Below, piece by piece: positions 47,725 to 58,312 of a stretch of DNA of 64,000 nucleotides (its first letter is position 1; each line of letters begins with the position of its first letter). A model generated the notes under the pieces. The model had not been told where the DNA came from, did not search any database, and worked only from the letters and a program-made list of their open reading frames with translations. The position numbers and the translations under genes are program-made. The DNA comes from an uncultured Clostridia bacterium (lineage in GTDB: Bacteria; Bacillota; Clostridia; Christensenellales; DTU072), in the NCBI GenBank assembly GCA_944363505.1, contig CALVUD010000001.1:273633-337632 (forward strand), read 5' to 3'.

Positions 47725-49476
47725 TTACCTCTGCCCGATAAGGTTCTCGAACGCCACCGCGAGTTCGTCCTCGATTTCGTCGAACTCGTTAAGCCGTTCT
47801 TCCGGAATATATTTGCTTCTGCCTATTCTCTCTTTTACGTCCAGTTCCAAAATATCCTCGACGTCTACGTTTTCCACGAGCGCGCCCCTTGCGCGATGGT
47901 CGAACTCCAAAATGAGCTTCAGCATCTTGAACTGCTTTTTCATTGAAGTATAGGTATCCGTTTCGTGGAAAGCGTTCTGATGCAGATAGTCTTCGCGAAT
48001 GGATTTTGCGGTGTCCATCGTGATTTTGTCGCGTCCGCCGAGGGCGTCCATGCCGACCAGTCGGACTATTTCGTTCAGTCCGGCTTCCTCCTGCAGTATC
48101 TTCATCGCTTCGGCGCGCATTTCGTTCCAGGCTTCGCCTATCTCGCGCTCGTACCACTCGCCCAGCCTGTCGGAATAGAGCGAATAGCTCTGCAACCAGT
48201 CGATCGCGGGGAAGTGCCGCATGTAGGCAAGCGACGCGCTGAGTCCCCAGAACACCTTGACTATTCTGAGAGTCGCCTGGGATACGGGCTCGGACAGGTC
48301 GCCTCCGGGAGGACTGACCGCTCCTATCGCGGTTATCGATCCGGTTACGTCTTTCGAACCCAGGACCTTAACTATACCCGCGCGCTCGTAAAATTCCGCA
48401 AGGCGGCTGGACAGATACGCGGGATAACCTTCTTCGCCGGGCATTTCCTCCAGGCGCCCGCTCATTTCTCTCAGCGCTTCCGCCCATCTGCTGGTGGAGT
48501 CCGCCATTATGGCGACGTTATATCCCATGTCGCGGAAGTATTCCGCGATCGTTATTCCCGTATAAATACTCGCCTCTCTCGCCGCGACCGGCATATCCGA
48601 AGTGTTGGCGATAAGCACCGTGCGCTTCATCAGCGGTTCGCCCGTTTTAGGGTCGACCAGTTCGGGGAACTCGTTCAGAACGTCGGTCATTTCGTTGCCG
48701 CGCTCGCCGCAGCCGACGTAAACTATTATGTCCGCGTCCGCCCACTTCGCAAGCTGATGCTGAACTACGGTCTTGCCGCTTCCGAAGGGTCCGGGTACCG
48801 CCGCCACGCCGCCGCGCGCTATGGGGAAGAAAGTATCGATGACTCTCTGTCCCGTGATCATCGGGACGTCCGGCGCGAGCTTTTCGGCGTAAGGTCTGCC
48901 CTTTCTGACCATCGATTTACGGAGCATGGTTACCTTGACGGAACCGGCTTCCGTCTTCATGACCGCCACGACGTCGTCCACGGTAAAATCTCCTGACGAG
49001 ATCTTGGAGACCACGCCGTCGGCGCCGACGGGCACGGTGATCTTATGACGGACGAGGACGTTTTCCTGAACGAAGCCCAGTTCGTCGCCCGCTTTCAAAT
49101 TGTCGCCCTTTGCGGCGGTTGCCACGAACGCCCACTTTTTGTCGTGGTCCAACGCGCGGGCTTCAACGCCGCGCGCGATCCTGTCGCCGCTTAACGCGCG
49201 CAGTTTGTCCAGCGGACGCTGTATGCCGTCGTAAATGCTTTCGATAAGTCCCGGTCCCAGTTCTACCGACAGCGGCATATCGGTGTCCACGACCTCGTCC
49301 CCGGGACCTATGCCCGAAGTCTCCTCGTAAACCTGTATCGACGCAAATTCGCCGCGCAGTTCGATGATCTCGCCGATAAGGCGTTCCTTGCCCACCTTTA
49401 CGACGTCGAACATCTTGCTTTCGCCCATGCCGTCCGCAACTATAAGCGGACCGGAAACCTTGATTATTTTGCCCAT
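47725..49476 (-). CDS. atpA: V-type ATPase catalytic subunit A
   Basis: 583 residues with the V-type catalytic P-loop [11 protein letters not shown], a non-homologous insertion (about 110-190) and [20 protein letters not shown]. It hydrolyses or makes ATP at the A/B interface. The start [17 protein letters not shown] matches normal A subunits. Confidence 0.96.
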   Translation of the reverse strand: MGKIIKVSGPLIVADGMGESKMFDVVKVGKERLIGEIIELRGEFASIQVYEETSGIGPGDEVVDTDMPLSVELGPGLIESIYDGIQRPLDKLRALSGDRIARGVEARALDHDKKWAFVATAAKGDNLKAGDELGFVQENVLVRHKITVPVGADGVVSKISSGDFTVDDVVAVMKTEAGSVKVTMLRKSMVRKGRPYAEKLAPDVPMITGQRVIDTFFPIARGGVAAVPGPFGSGKTVVQHQLAKWADADIIVYVGCGERGNEMTDVLNEFPELVDPKTGEPLMKRTVLIANTSDMPVAAREASIYTGITIAEYFRDMGYNVAIMADSTSRWAEALREMSGRLEEMPGEEGYPAYLSSRLAEFYERAGIVKVLGSKDVTGSITAIGAVSPPGGDLSEPVSQATLRIVKVFWGLSASLAYMRHFPAIDWLQSYSLYSDRLGEWYEREIGEAWNEMRAEAMKILQEEAGLNEIVRLVGMDALGGRDKITMDTAKSIREDYLHQNAFHETDTYTSMKKQFKMLKLILEFDHRARGALVENVDVEDILELDVKERIGRSKYIPEERLNEFDEIEDELAVAFENLIGQR

Positions 49477-49497
49477 ATTAGCTCCTCTGTCCCCCGT

Positions 49498-49818
49498 CTA
49501 ATCTTCTTCGTCCAACTTTCTGCCCAACGCTTTTTCGACGCAAAGGTCAATGCCCCGCATACCGAATCCGTTGCTTCCGCTCGCCGTGGGGATCGGGATC
49601 ACCGCGGGATACGGACGCGCTTTATATCTCGCTATCAGTTCGGCGTTCGCAGTCGCCACGTCCTCGGTAACGAAAATTACGGAATACGTGCGCGCAAGCT
49701 CCTTGATGCGTTTTTCGGCGTCCTCGTTATCCTTCACGCCGAAAACGTCCACGCCCAGGGCTTTGAAAGCGAATACCGAATCTTTGTCGCCGACGGCGGC
49801 GACCCTGTCGTTAGGCAT
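49498..49818 (-). CDS. atpF: V-type ATPase subunit F
   Basis: 106 residues. The start VAAVGDKDSVFAFKALGVDVFG and the middle VIFVTEDVATAN are typical of V/A-type subunit F, which associates with subunit D in the rotor. It overlaps subunit C by 8 bases. Confidence 0.92.
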   Translation of the reverse strand: MPNDRVAAVGDKDSVFAFKALGVDVFGVKDNEDAEKRIKELARTYSVIFVTEDVATANAELIARYKARPYPAVIPIPTASGSNGFGMRGIDLCVEKALGRKLDEED

Positions 49819-50785
49819 ACAGTTTCCTCATTCTTTTTCTGATTTCTTCTCGCGGAACGCCGTTTTTGATACACACCAGCGCCACGCGCAGCATTTTAAT
49901 TTCCGTCTTTTTGCCCAGATAATATCCCATTATCGGCTGAACCGTGAACATATCCGAGCGCGAAGCCGTAAACAACGACATCAGATAGTCGTCCTTGATT
50001 TTCTCCAGCGCCGCCACGGAATCCGCGTGATCGGCTTCGGTGCGGAGTTTGGTCAGCCTTAACAGCTGATACGGCGATTCGTTTTCCCTGAATGCGCGCC
50101 TGAAGCGCTCTTCCGGTATCTCGCCGCCATCGACGAAGCAGTCCGCGAAAAAGTCGTAACCCGCGCCGATAGCCAGAGTCCTGGCTAAGGAAGTAATGTT
50201 CGTCAAGTCGGCTCTGGCGGTGAAATATTCTTTTACCGCGGGAGCGATGCCTCTTTTGGATATCCTGTCCGCGACATCGCGGTAAGCCGCCTTGTCGAAA
50301 GCGCAGTCGACGAGCCTCGGAGTCAGTTTGCCGTTCTCGGCGGCAGTCTGAATATCGTTTAACGCTTTCAGCGCGTATTCGTTAAGCCCCGTGCCGCCGG
50401 CCGCGATTTTTTCCTTGAGATCTTCGGCGGATTCTATGCCGCCGGCAAGTAACAATCCCTCGGTTTCCGCTCCGAAGCGTTCGGCTTTTGTCAGCACTTT
50501 CAAGTTATGATAGTCCCTTTCCAGCCAGAAACACTCGAAGCCCGTATCCGAAGGCGCGCTCTTCCTGACGAAGTTTTCGACCGCGTTCTCCTCATCCCGC
50601 AACAACCTTTCGAAGTCGTCGGGATCGTCGGGGATACTGCCGCCGCCGTAACCCGCCTCCGCAAGTACCCTTACCGCGTCGGCGAGGCTGTCGGAGTCGA
50701 TCAGCCGTCCCAGTTTTTCGGTGCCGAAGAAACCCGATTCTTTCGTCTTGACCGCGGCATTGGCGAATAAAAGTCCGTCGTTCAT
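49811..50785 (-). CDS. atpC: V-type ATPase subunit C
   Basis: 324 residues, helical, with the three-lobed V1V0 connector pattern of prokaryotic subunit C (AC39-like). The C-terminal QPIMGYYLGKKTEIKMLRV is the family signature. It couples the rotor stalk to the membrane ring. It overlaps the subunit E stop by four bases. Confidence 0.9.
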   Translation of the reverse strand: MNDGLLFANAAVKTKESGFFGTEKLGRLIDSDSLADAVRVLAEAGYGGGSIPDDPDDFERLLRDEENAVENFVRKSAPSDTGFECFWLERDYHNLKVLTKAERFGAETEGLLLAGGIESAEDLKEKIAAGGTGLNEYALKALNDIQTAAENGKLTPRLVDCAFDKAAYRDVADRISKRGIAPAVKEYFTARADLTNITSLARTLAIGAGYDFFADCFVDGGEIPEERFRRAFRENESPYQLLRLTKLRTEADHADSVAALEKIKDDYLMSLFTASRSDMFTVQPIMGYYLGKKTEIKMLRVALVCIKNGVPREEIRKRMRKLYA

Positions 50786-51363
50786 TTCGCTTCTCCGAAC
50801 AGAATACGCGCGACTTCGGGCTCGTAGGTTTCCCTGAGTTCCTTAAAATCGGCTTCGAGCGACAGGTTTTTGTCCGCCACGGCTCCCGAAAGAATTATAC
50901 CGCCCGAAATATTCGCATATTTTTTGGATAATTTCAGCTTGATCTTCAACTTATCCGCGATTTTTTTGACAAAAGCCTCGGTTATGACGTCCTTGTCTTT
51001 TTCGGATATACGCACTTCGTCGCCGGATTCGGCTTCGGCTAAAAGTTTCGCGATTATCTCGAGATACTCCTTTTTCGGAAGCTCCGCGATCTTTTTCATG
51101 GCGTTGGAGAACACCATGTCGATCACGCTCTTTTCGGCGGCGAGTTTATCCTTTTTCAGCTGAAGCTCAGCCCGGACCTTGGCGGCGCGACGCGCTTCGG
51201 AAAGCATCCTTTCCCCGGCTTTTTCCGAAGCGGAGCGCATTGCGGCGATTTCGGAATCGGCTTTACCGAGGGTTACCTTTGCCTTTTCTTCGGCTTCCGC
51301 TTTTATCGCAACCGCCTTTAGTTCGGCGTCGGATATTATTTTTAGGGCAATTTTGTTTTCCAT
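50782..51363 (-). CDS. atpE: V-type ATPase subunit E
   Basis: 193 residues from the ATG two bases after the subunit K stop; the long upstream frame is a translation of subunit K in another frame. An N-terminal helix (KAVAIKAEAEEKAK) is followed by a globular C-terminal domain with ISGGIIL. It forms the peripheral stalk with the G-type subunit encoded further upstream. Confidence 0.9.
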   Translation of the reverse strand: MENKIALKIISDAELKAVAIKAEAEEKAKVTLGKADSEIAAMRSASEKAGERMLSEARRAAKVRAELQLKKDKLAAEKSVIDMVFSNAMKKIAELPKKEYLEIIAKLLAEAESGDEVRISEKDKDVITEAFVKKIADKLKIKLKLSKKYANISGGIILSGAVADKNLSLEADFKELRETYEPEVARILFGEAK

Positions 51364-51365
51364 TC

Positions 51366-51905
<540 letters not shown>

Positions 51906-51917
51906 TTAAATAGGTTT

Positions 51918-53921
51918 TCAGTTGTTCAGATATGTGTACTTCGTGGACGCGCCCAACGGTTTGAAAGCGTGCCCGTAGCCGGTATAGAACCTTCCGAAGA
52001 ATTCGACGTACTGCAATCTGGAGTCGTGAACGTATGCGCCCAACAGGTTGATACTCATATTGAACGCGTGTCCGATAAGCAATACGGGCACCGCAACTAT
52101 CCAGCCGTACCAGCCGCCGCCGAAGAAGGTATTGACTATCAGGTCGGCGAGCATATTCACGACGTAACCTATGACGCCCGTGGTAAGTCCCAGACCGAAC
52201 AGTCTGGAATAGCTCAACAGATCGCTGACGACGTTTATGGATCCGTAAACGGAGCCGAACGCGCCGCCGACGGCTTTTATGACGTTCTTTTTGCCGACCA
52301 TGCCGCCTATGATTATCATCGCAAAGCCCGCAAGCCCGACGTATACCGCAATGTCCGCCATGACCGATACCCACACAGGGGTTTCAGCCACTCTGACCGC
52401 GCCGAGGAATATGGTCAGCGCCGGGAACAGCAGTCCCAAGGCGACGAATATCACTACCCATCCGAACTGGGAGAATATGCCCGAAGCGACGTGTCCCGCT
52501 TTTATTTCGTCCACGCCTTTCAGCATGAATCCCACCGCCATCTGTACGGCGCCGGCGCCAATCGCGAGCAGGAACATCTTTAACGGCTCGTCCATAGGAT
52601 TGAACCATTTCAGCTTGTCGAGGAAGCTGCCTTCGGGCAGCGTTATCGAGAACCAGCCGCCGAACAACGCGCCCCAGATAACGGTCGCGATACCGCAAAA
52701 TCCGAACATCGTCAACATTCTGCCCGAATTCTTGACGGGTTTTTTGATCTTAAGCACCAAAAAGCAGCCTATGGCGAGCAACAGTCCGTAGCCCGCGTCG
52801 CTGATCATTATGCCGAAAAACAGGAAATAGAATATCGCGACGAAGATACTGGGATCGCGTTCGGTATAGCCGGGCATGCCGAACATGGCGATGATGTCCT
52901 CGAACGCGCTCGCAAACTTATTGTTTTTAAGTATGGTCGGCGGGATCTCGCCCTCTTCGGGATCTCTGAGTTCCACGAAAAGATACTCGCATTTTTCGGT
53001 GAGCGCCTTTGCGATGGCGTCGGCTTTGGATGCGGGCACCCACGCTTCGGCCATAAAGCTTTCTCGGCTGAACGGACTCATATCCTTAACGGCGAGCGCT
53101 TCTTTGTCCAGAACGTAAGCGTCGTACAGTATTTTGAACTGTTCCAGCAGCGGGAAATACGTCGCGCCGACAGCGATTATCTCTTTGCGCCTGTTCTCGG
53201 CAAGTTCAAGTTCACGGTCCAGTTCTTCTATCCTTTGCGCCGCAGTGGCATCGTATTCGAAAGGACAGCGCTGGAATTCGAACTCCGCCAAAGCTGCCGA
53301 AACAGCTTCGAGATTCTCCTTGAAAAACACCGCCGCCACCGCCGTAGCGCCTTCGGAGGGATATATTGCCGTTTCCGCAGGAATGTCGGGCAGTTTTTCT
53401 TTTAACGCTTCCGTTCTCTCCGACGGCACCGTTCCAAAAAGAGCGGAAGTGTATACGGTACCTTTGAACGCCGAAAACGGCGTATCGACGCCCGCATACG
53501 CCCTGAGTTGTTCCTTTTCGTTTCGTATGCGCGAAACGCGCGACTTTATTTCGACCGTTTCGTTCATCAGCGCGCGCATCTCGTCCGTTTTCAGGAACAA
53601 TTCCTCTTCTTTTTCCTTTACCGCGTAATATTCGCCCAGATCGTAAAGTTTGTTTTCGCGTTTAAAATTCAATTTGGGCGACTTTTTAGTTTCGGGATCG
53701 GTATAAAGCTTGGAAATTTCCTTTATAAAATATATGCCGAACTCGACTTTTGCCGTGCGCGAATCGAGATCGTAACTGTCCGAAACGGCGATCTTAAGCC
53801 CCTCGGGCACGCTCATCGGCGTAACCTCGGCGGCGCCGGATTCCGTCAGAATACGCGTTACGGCGTCCCTTTCGCCGGCATGCGCCAGCATCCTAAGCCT
53901 TTTTACCCTAACGACAGCCAT
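51918..53921 (-). CDS. atpI: V-type ATPase subunit I (a subunit)
   Basis: 667 residues: a cytoplasmic N-terminal half (about 1-340, partly coiled coil) and a membrane half with about seven or eight hydrophobic segments. The conserved motif FFGIMISDAGYGLLL and LSYSRLFGLGLTTG mark subunit I. It provides the ion half-channels next to the K ring. It overlaps the G-type subunit by 14 bases. Confidence 0.94.
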   Translation of the reverse strand: MAVVRVKRLRMLAHAGERDAVTRILTESGAAEVTPMSVPEGLKIAVSDSYDLDSRTAKVEFGIYFIKEISKLYTDPETKKSPKLNFKRENKLYDLGEYYAVKEKEEELFLKTDEMRALMNETVEIKSRVSRIRNEKEQLRAYAGVDTPFSAFKGTVYTSALFGTVPSERTEALKEKLPDIPAETAIYPSEGATAVAAVFFKENLEAVSAALAEFEFQRCPFEYDATAAQRIEELDRELELAENRRKEIIAVGATYFPLLEQFKILYDAYVLDKEALAVKDMSPFSRESFMAEAWVPASKADAIAKALTEKCEYLFVELRDPEEGEIPPTILKNNKFASAFEDIIAMFGMPGYTERDPSIFVAIFYFLFFGIMISDAGYGLLLAIGCFLVLKIKKPVKNSGRMLTMFGFCGIATVIWGALFGGWFSITLPEGSFLDKLKWFNPMDEPLKMFLLAIGAGAVQMAVGFMLKGVDEIKAGHVASGIFSQFGWVVIFVALGLLFPALTIFLGAVRVAETPVWVSVMADIAVYVGLAGFAMIIIGGMVGKKNVIKAVGGAFGSVYGSINVVSDLLSYSRLFGLGLTTGVIGYVVNMLADLIVNTFFGGGWYGWIVAVPVLLIGHAFNMSINLLGAYVHDSRLQYVEFFGRFYTGYGHAFKPLGASTKYTYLNN

Positions 53922-54234
53922 GCTTTTTCAGATATGCCTCCGCCACGATATCCTCGGCTTTTTTCAGACCCGCCGCCTTGATCGAGGCATCGCTGAGCGC
54001 GGCTCCCGAAGCCAATATTCCCTCGCCGTATGCTTCCGCCTCGGCTTTGATCTGTCTTCCGTAAGCGGCTATGGCGTCCTTCAGTTCGTCTTTGGCGCTT
54101 TGAAGGCGTTTTTTCGCCTCGCGTTCCGCGTTCAGCGTGATCTCACGCGCCTCGGCGGTTGCCGCGGCGGTCAGTTCCTCGCTCTTTCTTTCGGCTTCGA
54201 GCACTTCGTTAAGCAATTCGTTCAAACTATCCAT
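53908..54234 (-). CDS. V-type ATPase G/H-type peripheral stalk subunit
   Basis: 108 residues, almost entirely an Ala/Glu/Lys-rich coiled coil (LNEVLEAERKSEELT onwards), ending in a short C-terminal KKHGCR. It would pair with subunit E in the peripheral stalk. Sequence identity is low in this family, so the assignment relies on size, coiled coil and position before subunit I. Confidence 0.78.
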   Translation of the reverse strand: MDSLNELLNEVLEAERKSEELTAAATAEAREITLNAEREAKKRLQSAKDELKDAIAAYGRQIKAEAEAYGEGILASGAALSDASIKAAGLKKAEDIVAEAYLKKHGCR

Positions 54235-54673
54235 TCAGTTTCTCCAAGCGCATGATTTTATCAACGCGCGTAGCGTGTCTTCCGCCCGCGAACGGGGTCG
54301 TCAGGAAAATCCTCGTAAATTCGTAGGCGTCAGCGGGCGAAGTGATCCTGCCGCCCATCGCCAGGATGTTAGCGTCGTTATGTTCCGCCGCCATTTTCGC
54401 GGAAAAAGCGTCGGTAACGTGCGCGCAACGGATACCGTTTATTTTGTTTGCGGCAATAGAGATTCCGATTCCCGTGCCGCAAAGCAGGACGCCCTTATCC
54501 TGTTCGCCTCTGGCAACGGCGCTCGCCACCTTTTCGGCATAGTCGGGATAATCCACCGATTCCGTTCCGAATGTGCCGTAATCGACATATTTCATGCCGA
54601 GGGATTCTATCGCGCGGATGACCGCTTCTTTCAATACTATTCCGCCGTGATCCGAACCTATCGCTATCGTCAT
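54227..54673 (-). CDS. rpiB: Ribose-5-phosphate isomerase B
   Basis: 148 residues from the ATG behind GGAGGGAGC. The start MTIAIGSDHGGIVLKEAV, DYPDYAEKVA and catalytic Cys68 in LLCGTGIGISIAANK match RpiB. It interconverts ribose-5-phosphate and ribulose-5-phosphate. It has its own promoter and overlaps the following V-ATPase gene by 8 bases, so it may lead the whole V-ATPase transcript. Confidence 0.93.
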   Translation of the reverse strand: MTIAIGSDHGGIVLKEAVIRAIESLGMKYVDYGTFGTESVDYPDYAEKVASAVARGEQDKGVLLCGTGIGISIAANKINGIRCAHVTDAFSAKMAAEHNDANILAMGGRITSPADAYEFTRIFLTTPFAGGRHATRVDKIMRLEKLNG

Positions 54674-54754
54674 GCTCCCTCCGTACATATCCGCGCATTA
54701 ATAAACCTTTTATGGTTTTACGCGCACGGATACGCGAGATATAATTTTATATAT

Positions 54755-54783
54755 AGTATAATACGAATCGCGTTATATGACAA
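54755..54783 (-). promoter_or_regulatory. Promoter of rpiB and the V-ATPase gene run
   Basis: On the minus strand TTGTCA (54778-54783) and TATACT (54755-54760) are 17 bases apart. About 75 bases of leader precede the rpiB start. No other promoter of comparable quality was found before 40 kb, so it may serve fourteen genes. Confidence 0.78.
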
Positions 54784-54907
54784 GTAGGAAATATTTCCGA
54801 CTGCCAAAATACGCCCGAGCGACAGCATTCCGGACAGTCCTTTACGGGCAGCGCCGACAATTCACGCGCGTTCCCGATCCGCGGAACAAGCGGCTCCGTT
54901 TAATTTG

Positions 54908-55915
54908 TTAAGAAACCGACGGCACCAACTGACCGCCGTAAGACTTCGACAACCTGTTGTTCAGCGCGAAATATCCCTCGCGCCCGTCGAAATGCTCTAT
55001 GACGATACAATCGTAACTTTTTTCGGCTTCTCTCAATGCGGCAAAAGCGTTACGCATGCATTTTGCGGGAGTGTCGCCTATATCGACGACCGCTTCCGCG
55101 CCCTTAGCCTTGGCTGCGGCGACGAAATCCGAGGCGCCGACTATTATACAGTTCGTGCGGCTTGCCGCAAAAGCCGCCGCGTCCGCGGGCGTAGCCGCGC
55201 CGAAACACGGCACCGTGGGCGCGTAATGGCGGTATTTCATTCCCGGCGCTTCCGCAACAACCACTTTACCGCGGTGGTTGACGACCTTGCCGATAACCGA
55301 AGCTATCATCTCCAGAGTTACGGCGCCCGGGCGCAAAACTACGGGCACTTCGCCGACAAGAGAAACGACGGTGGATTCTATCCCCACGTCCGTCATGCCG
55401 CCGTCAAGTATCAAGGGTATCCTGCCCTTCATGTCTTCATAGACGTCCACGGCTCTGGTCGGGCTGACCCTGCCGCTGCGGTTGGCGCTCGGAGCGGCTA
55501 TCGGCGTACCCGCGCGCTCTATCAGTTCAAGCGCTATTTTATTGTTCGGGATCCTGATTCCCACGGTTTGGAGTCCCGCGGTAGTAACTAATGGCAATCT
55601 ATCGATTTTCGGCAAAACGATCGTCAAAGGACCCGGGCTGAACGCTTCGTAAAGGTCCAATGCCGCTTCGGGCACCTTTGCCGCCACCCTTCCGACCCAA
55701 TCGAGAGAAGGAATATGAACTATCAGCGGATTGTCCTGGGGACGACCCTTGGCTAAAAAAATACTCTCCACCGCTTCCGCGTTAAAAGCGTCGGCGCCCA
55801 GACCGTAAACGGTTTCGGTGGGGAACGCCACCAGTCCGCCCGCGCGTATTATCTCTGCGCCTCTGTCCAGAGCTTCCGCGCCCGCTACGACGGTATCGAA
55901 ATCAAACGAGTTCAT
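54908..55915 (-). CDS. tsaC: L-threonylcarbamoyladenylate synthase (Sua5/YwlC type)
   Basis: 335 residues from the ATG behind AGAGGTG, which overlaps the end of the lipoprotein gene. An N-terminal YrdC domain (GLVAFPTETVYGLGADAF, KGRPQDNPLIVHI, SANRSGRVSPT) is followed by a C-terminal Sua5 domain (about 205-335), as in Bacillus YwlC. It makes the threonylcarbamoyl-AMP used for t6A37 in tRNA, the same base that MtaB later methylthiolates. Confidence 0.94.
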   Translation of the reverse strand: MNSFDFDTVVAGAEALDRGAEIIRAGGLVAFPTETVYGLGADAFNAEAVESIFLAKGRPQDNPLIVHIPSLDWVGRVAAKVPEAALDLYEAFSPGPLTIVLPKIDRLPLVTTAGLQTVGIRIPNNKIALELIERAGTPIAAPSANRSGRVSPTRAVDVYEDMKGRIPLILDGGMTDVGIESTVVSLVGEVPVVLRPGAVTLEMIASVIGKVVNHRGKVVVAEAPGMKYRHYAPTVPCFGAATPADAAAFAASRTNCIIVGASDFVAAAKAKGAEAVVDIGDTPAKCMRNAFAALREAEKSYDCIVIEHFDGREGYFALNNRLSKSYGGQLVPSVS

Positions 55916-57725
55916 ACAAAACACCTCTGCCGTTTTCCACCGTCACGGCATACGAGGCGGCGAAAACCTTTCCGTCAGCGTACATATAATCGACCGTGGA
56001 AACGCTGTCGCATTCCGCGCTTATAAGGACTTTCCTCGAATTGGAATTAAGCCCGTATTTTTTGAGCTTAGAATTGTAAGTTATATACGTTCCGTTACGC
56101 ATCTGATAACATTCGGGGATACTCGTTACGGTGCCGTCCTTCGCCACTCGGTAAAAAGCCTGGGAAAGAATCGAGCCGTCCGAAGCGTACTCCGCCACTT
56201 TAGAAGCGGTGGCGTAATTCCCGAAAAACGGCGAAACGGCGTCGTATTCGAAGGGCAGGATAAGCTTTCCGTCCACTCCTACCGCTCCGACGTTGGAAGT
56301 AAGCCCCGTCGCATCCAGATGCTGGCGGAAAGAAATTATGACACCGTCGTGAATAAACGCGTTATGGTAGCCGTTATTTGCGTCGAGAGCTATCAGCGTA
56401 ACGCGGCTACCGTCGGCATAAGTGTGATACCCTACGTCCCTGAGCGCGATGTTGAAGTTGGGATCCGCGGTCTGTAATCCGTATCCGTCCGCATACACGA
56501 CGGGCATGGCGAGATTGGACGCCACGCTGGCTTCCCCCGAAGAGTCGTATATCTGAAACGACGTCGACCATGTGCGCTGGGTCTCGTCCTCGTCGTTATA
56601 AAAATAATAGTAGTAATAAACTATCGAATATCCGTCCCTGACCAATTGGGATGACGCCGTTATCGGCACGGCGTACACGGAATCCCAGTTCGCGGCGTTG
56701 GTAACGTCCTCGGTGGTTATCGAATCGGCAAGTCCCCTGACATATGTCTCGGAATACTTGTTCGCGACCATCGTAACTCTTTCCGTCTGGAAGGTTTTTA
56801 ACGACTGCATCGAGATCTTGACGCTGCTTATTTCCATAAAATAAGTGGTGTCGTCTTCCGTTCTGGTGAACTCGTAACCGTCGTACTGGGTTTCCGAGGT
56901 GTATGACGTGGAAACAATGAACCAACCGCCTCCGAGATAATAAGTCGAGGTACTGAAGCCGCTTTCGGCATACGACGAACCCGTTATCAGCTTGACGTAG
57001 GCTTTTTCGGTCAGATAGCCCGACTCGCCCGCCTCGTTTATGTTGTAGAACCGGACGGAATTGCCGTTAGTGGCGGCAATGTAGTTGTCGTGAAGCATAA
57101 ACGACGTGCCGTTGTCGATATTGGGGATACGCGCGACCTCCAGCAGTTTATCCGCGGAAACGTAATCGTATATCGTCGCGTAGGTATAACCCGACTCCGA
57201 ATTTGCGTTTTGCATATCTCCGTACATGACGACGTATCTGTCGTTCAGAAAAGTTACCTGCTGTATCAGCGGCGCGAACTGATGAACGAATCCGTACTGT
57301 AGTTTGCCGTGCGGACCGCGGAAACGGATAATTCCTACAAAAGCGGTTTCGTTTGCGTCCACGAAAGTCGACGCCACCACTATCGCGTGATCGCCGTTGA
57401 TATCGAGTACCTGCAGACAGCCGTATTCGCTGGCAGGTTCAACGTATATCTCGGTATCGGAGGCGAGACCGTAACGGGTTATGGTAACGCCCGCCACGTC
57501 GACGTCCTCTTTTATTATAAAGGTATTGCTTGCCGCGTCGTATCCCGAAAAGGTCTGACCCTCTCCGAGTTTGAGTTTTGCTTCAGCCGAAACGTATTCG
57601 CCCGTAGACGAAAAATTCTCGAAAATATTCTGCACGACGCCGTCGCCGTTTGTTTTGACGCAACCCGCCGCGAACACGGCTGTCAGCGCGACGATCGTAA
57701 AAAGCGCGAAAATTTTCCTTTTCAT
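55902..57725 (-). CDS. Large lipoprotein of unknown function, propeller-like
   Basis: 607 residues. A signal segment ends in FAAGC (Cys22). The rest is rich in Tyr, Ser, Thr and Asp with recurring short beta-strands, and one segment (GVDGKLILPFEYDAVSPF) resembles WG repeats. This suggests an extracytoplasmic beta-propeller or similar fold; no enzyme motif was recognised. No ribosome binding site is visible before the ATG, and a -10-like hexamer lies only seven bases upstream, so the transcript may be leaderless. tsaC starts within its last codons. Confidence 0.75.
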   Translation of the reverse strand: MKRKIFALFTIVALTAVFAAGCVKTNGDGVVQNIFENFSSTGEYVSAEAKLKLGEGQTFSGYDAASNTFIIKEDVDVAGVTITRYGLASDTEIYVEPASEYGCLQVLDINGDHAIVVASTFVDANETAFVGIIRFRGPHGKLQYGFVHQFAPLIQQVTFLNDRYVVMYGDMQNANSESGYTYATIYDYVSADKLLEVARIPNIDNGTSFMLHDNYIAATNGNSVRFYNINEAGESGYLTEKAYVKLITGSSYAESGFSTSTYYLGGGWFIVSTSYTSETQYDGYEFTRTEDDTTYFMEISSVKISMQSLKTFQTERVTMVANKYSETYVRGLADSITTEDVTNAANWDSVYAVPITASSQLVRDGYSIVYYYYYFYNDEDETQRTWSTSFQIYDSSGEASVASNLAMPVVYADGYGLQTADPNFNIALRDVGYHTYADGSRVTLIALDANNGYHNAFIHDGVIISFRQHLDATGLTSNVGAVGVDGKLILPFEYDAVSPFFGNYATASKVAEYASDGSILSQAFYRVAKDGTVTSIPECYQMRNGTYITYNSKLKKYGLNSNSRKVLISAECDSVSTVDYMYADGKVFAASYAVTVENGRGVLYELV

Positions 57726-57732
57726 AACATTT

Positions 57733-57762
57733 ATTTTATCACCGCGCGCGCGTTCAAGTCAA
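57733..57762 (-). promoter_or_regulatory. Candidate promoter for the 607-residue lipoprotein gene
   Basis: TTGACT (57757-57762) and TAAAAT (57733-57738) on the minus strand with an 18-base spacer. Only seven bases lie between the -10 and the ATG, which would give a transcript with almost no 5' leader. Confidence 0.5.
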
Positions 57763-57848
57763 TGTACGGCGTGTGAAAAGAGTCAAAATTTTTCCGCGCG
57801 TTTCCTTGACGCAAGTATAACGCATTTCCGAGGAAAATATTATTTAAG

Positions 57849-58310
57849 GTGAAACTGTACGTAAAACTTCTGTCGCTGACTCTGGCGCTGATGTTCGTCT
57901 TTCTGACGGGATATTTTTCGGGGCTGTTTGTATCCGCCGAGGCTGCGACGAGGATAGCCGCCGCGCTGCGTATCGCTTTTCTGCCGCCTTTCGCGGCGTT
58001 CGAAACGATATGGAGCGCTGTTTACGTAACGGAAATAATCATCCTGACCTCCACGTTTTCGAAACGGATACTCAGAAAAAGCGTTCCGCTGTGGATCTGT
58101 TCGGGGATACTGGACGTAATAACCGCATACGCTTTGTTTGAGCTCAATCTGTTTGCATTCGCCTTCGCGTTATCTGCGGCGGCAGTAGCCGTAAAACTCA
58201 AAATAACTCTTTTTTACGTAGAAAACGCTCCCGCGCTGTCGCCGGGAGCCGCCGCGATTTCAGTGTGGTACGCACTGTTATGCGCCGCGGCGTTCACGCT
58301 GATGCTATAG
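57849..58310 (+). CDS. Small unknown integral membrane protein
   Basis: 153 residues from a GTG start, with four likely hydrophobic segments (about 5-28, 40-66, 80-100, 102-122) and a fifth near the C-terminus. It has few charged residues and no recognised motif. The ribosome binding site is weak (GAGG about 13 bases upstream), so the start is uncertain. It converges on rnfB with a two-base gap. Nothing in the sequence ties it to Rnf beyond position. Confidence 0.65.
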   Translation: MKLYVKLLSLTLALMFVFLTGYFSGLFVSAEAATRIAAALRIAFLPPFAAFETIWSAVYVTEIIILTSTFSKRILRKSVPLWICSGILDVITAYALFELNLFAFAFALSAAAVAVKLKITLFYVENAPALSPGAAAISVWYALLCAAAFTLML

Positions 58311-58312
58311 GA

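Noticed and set aside
54784..54907. Small gene or RNA between rpiB and tsaC
   Set aside because: No open frame with a ribosome binding site, no tRNA-like fold and no convincing terminator were found in this 124-base stretch.
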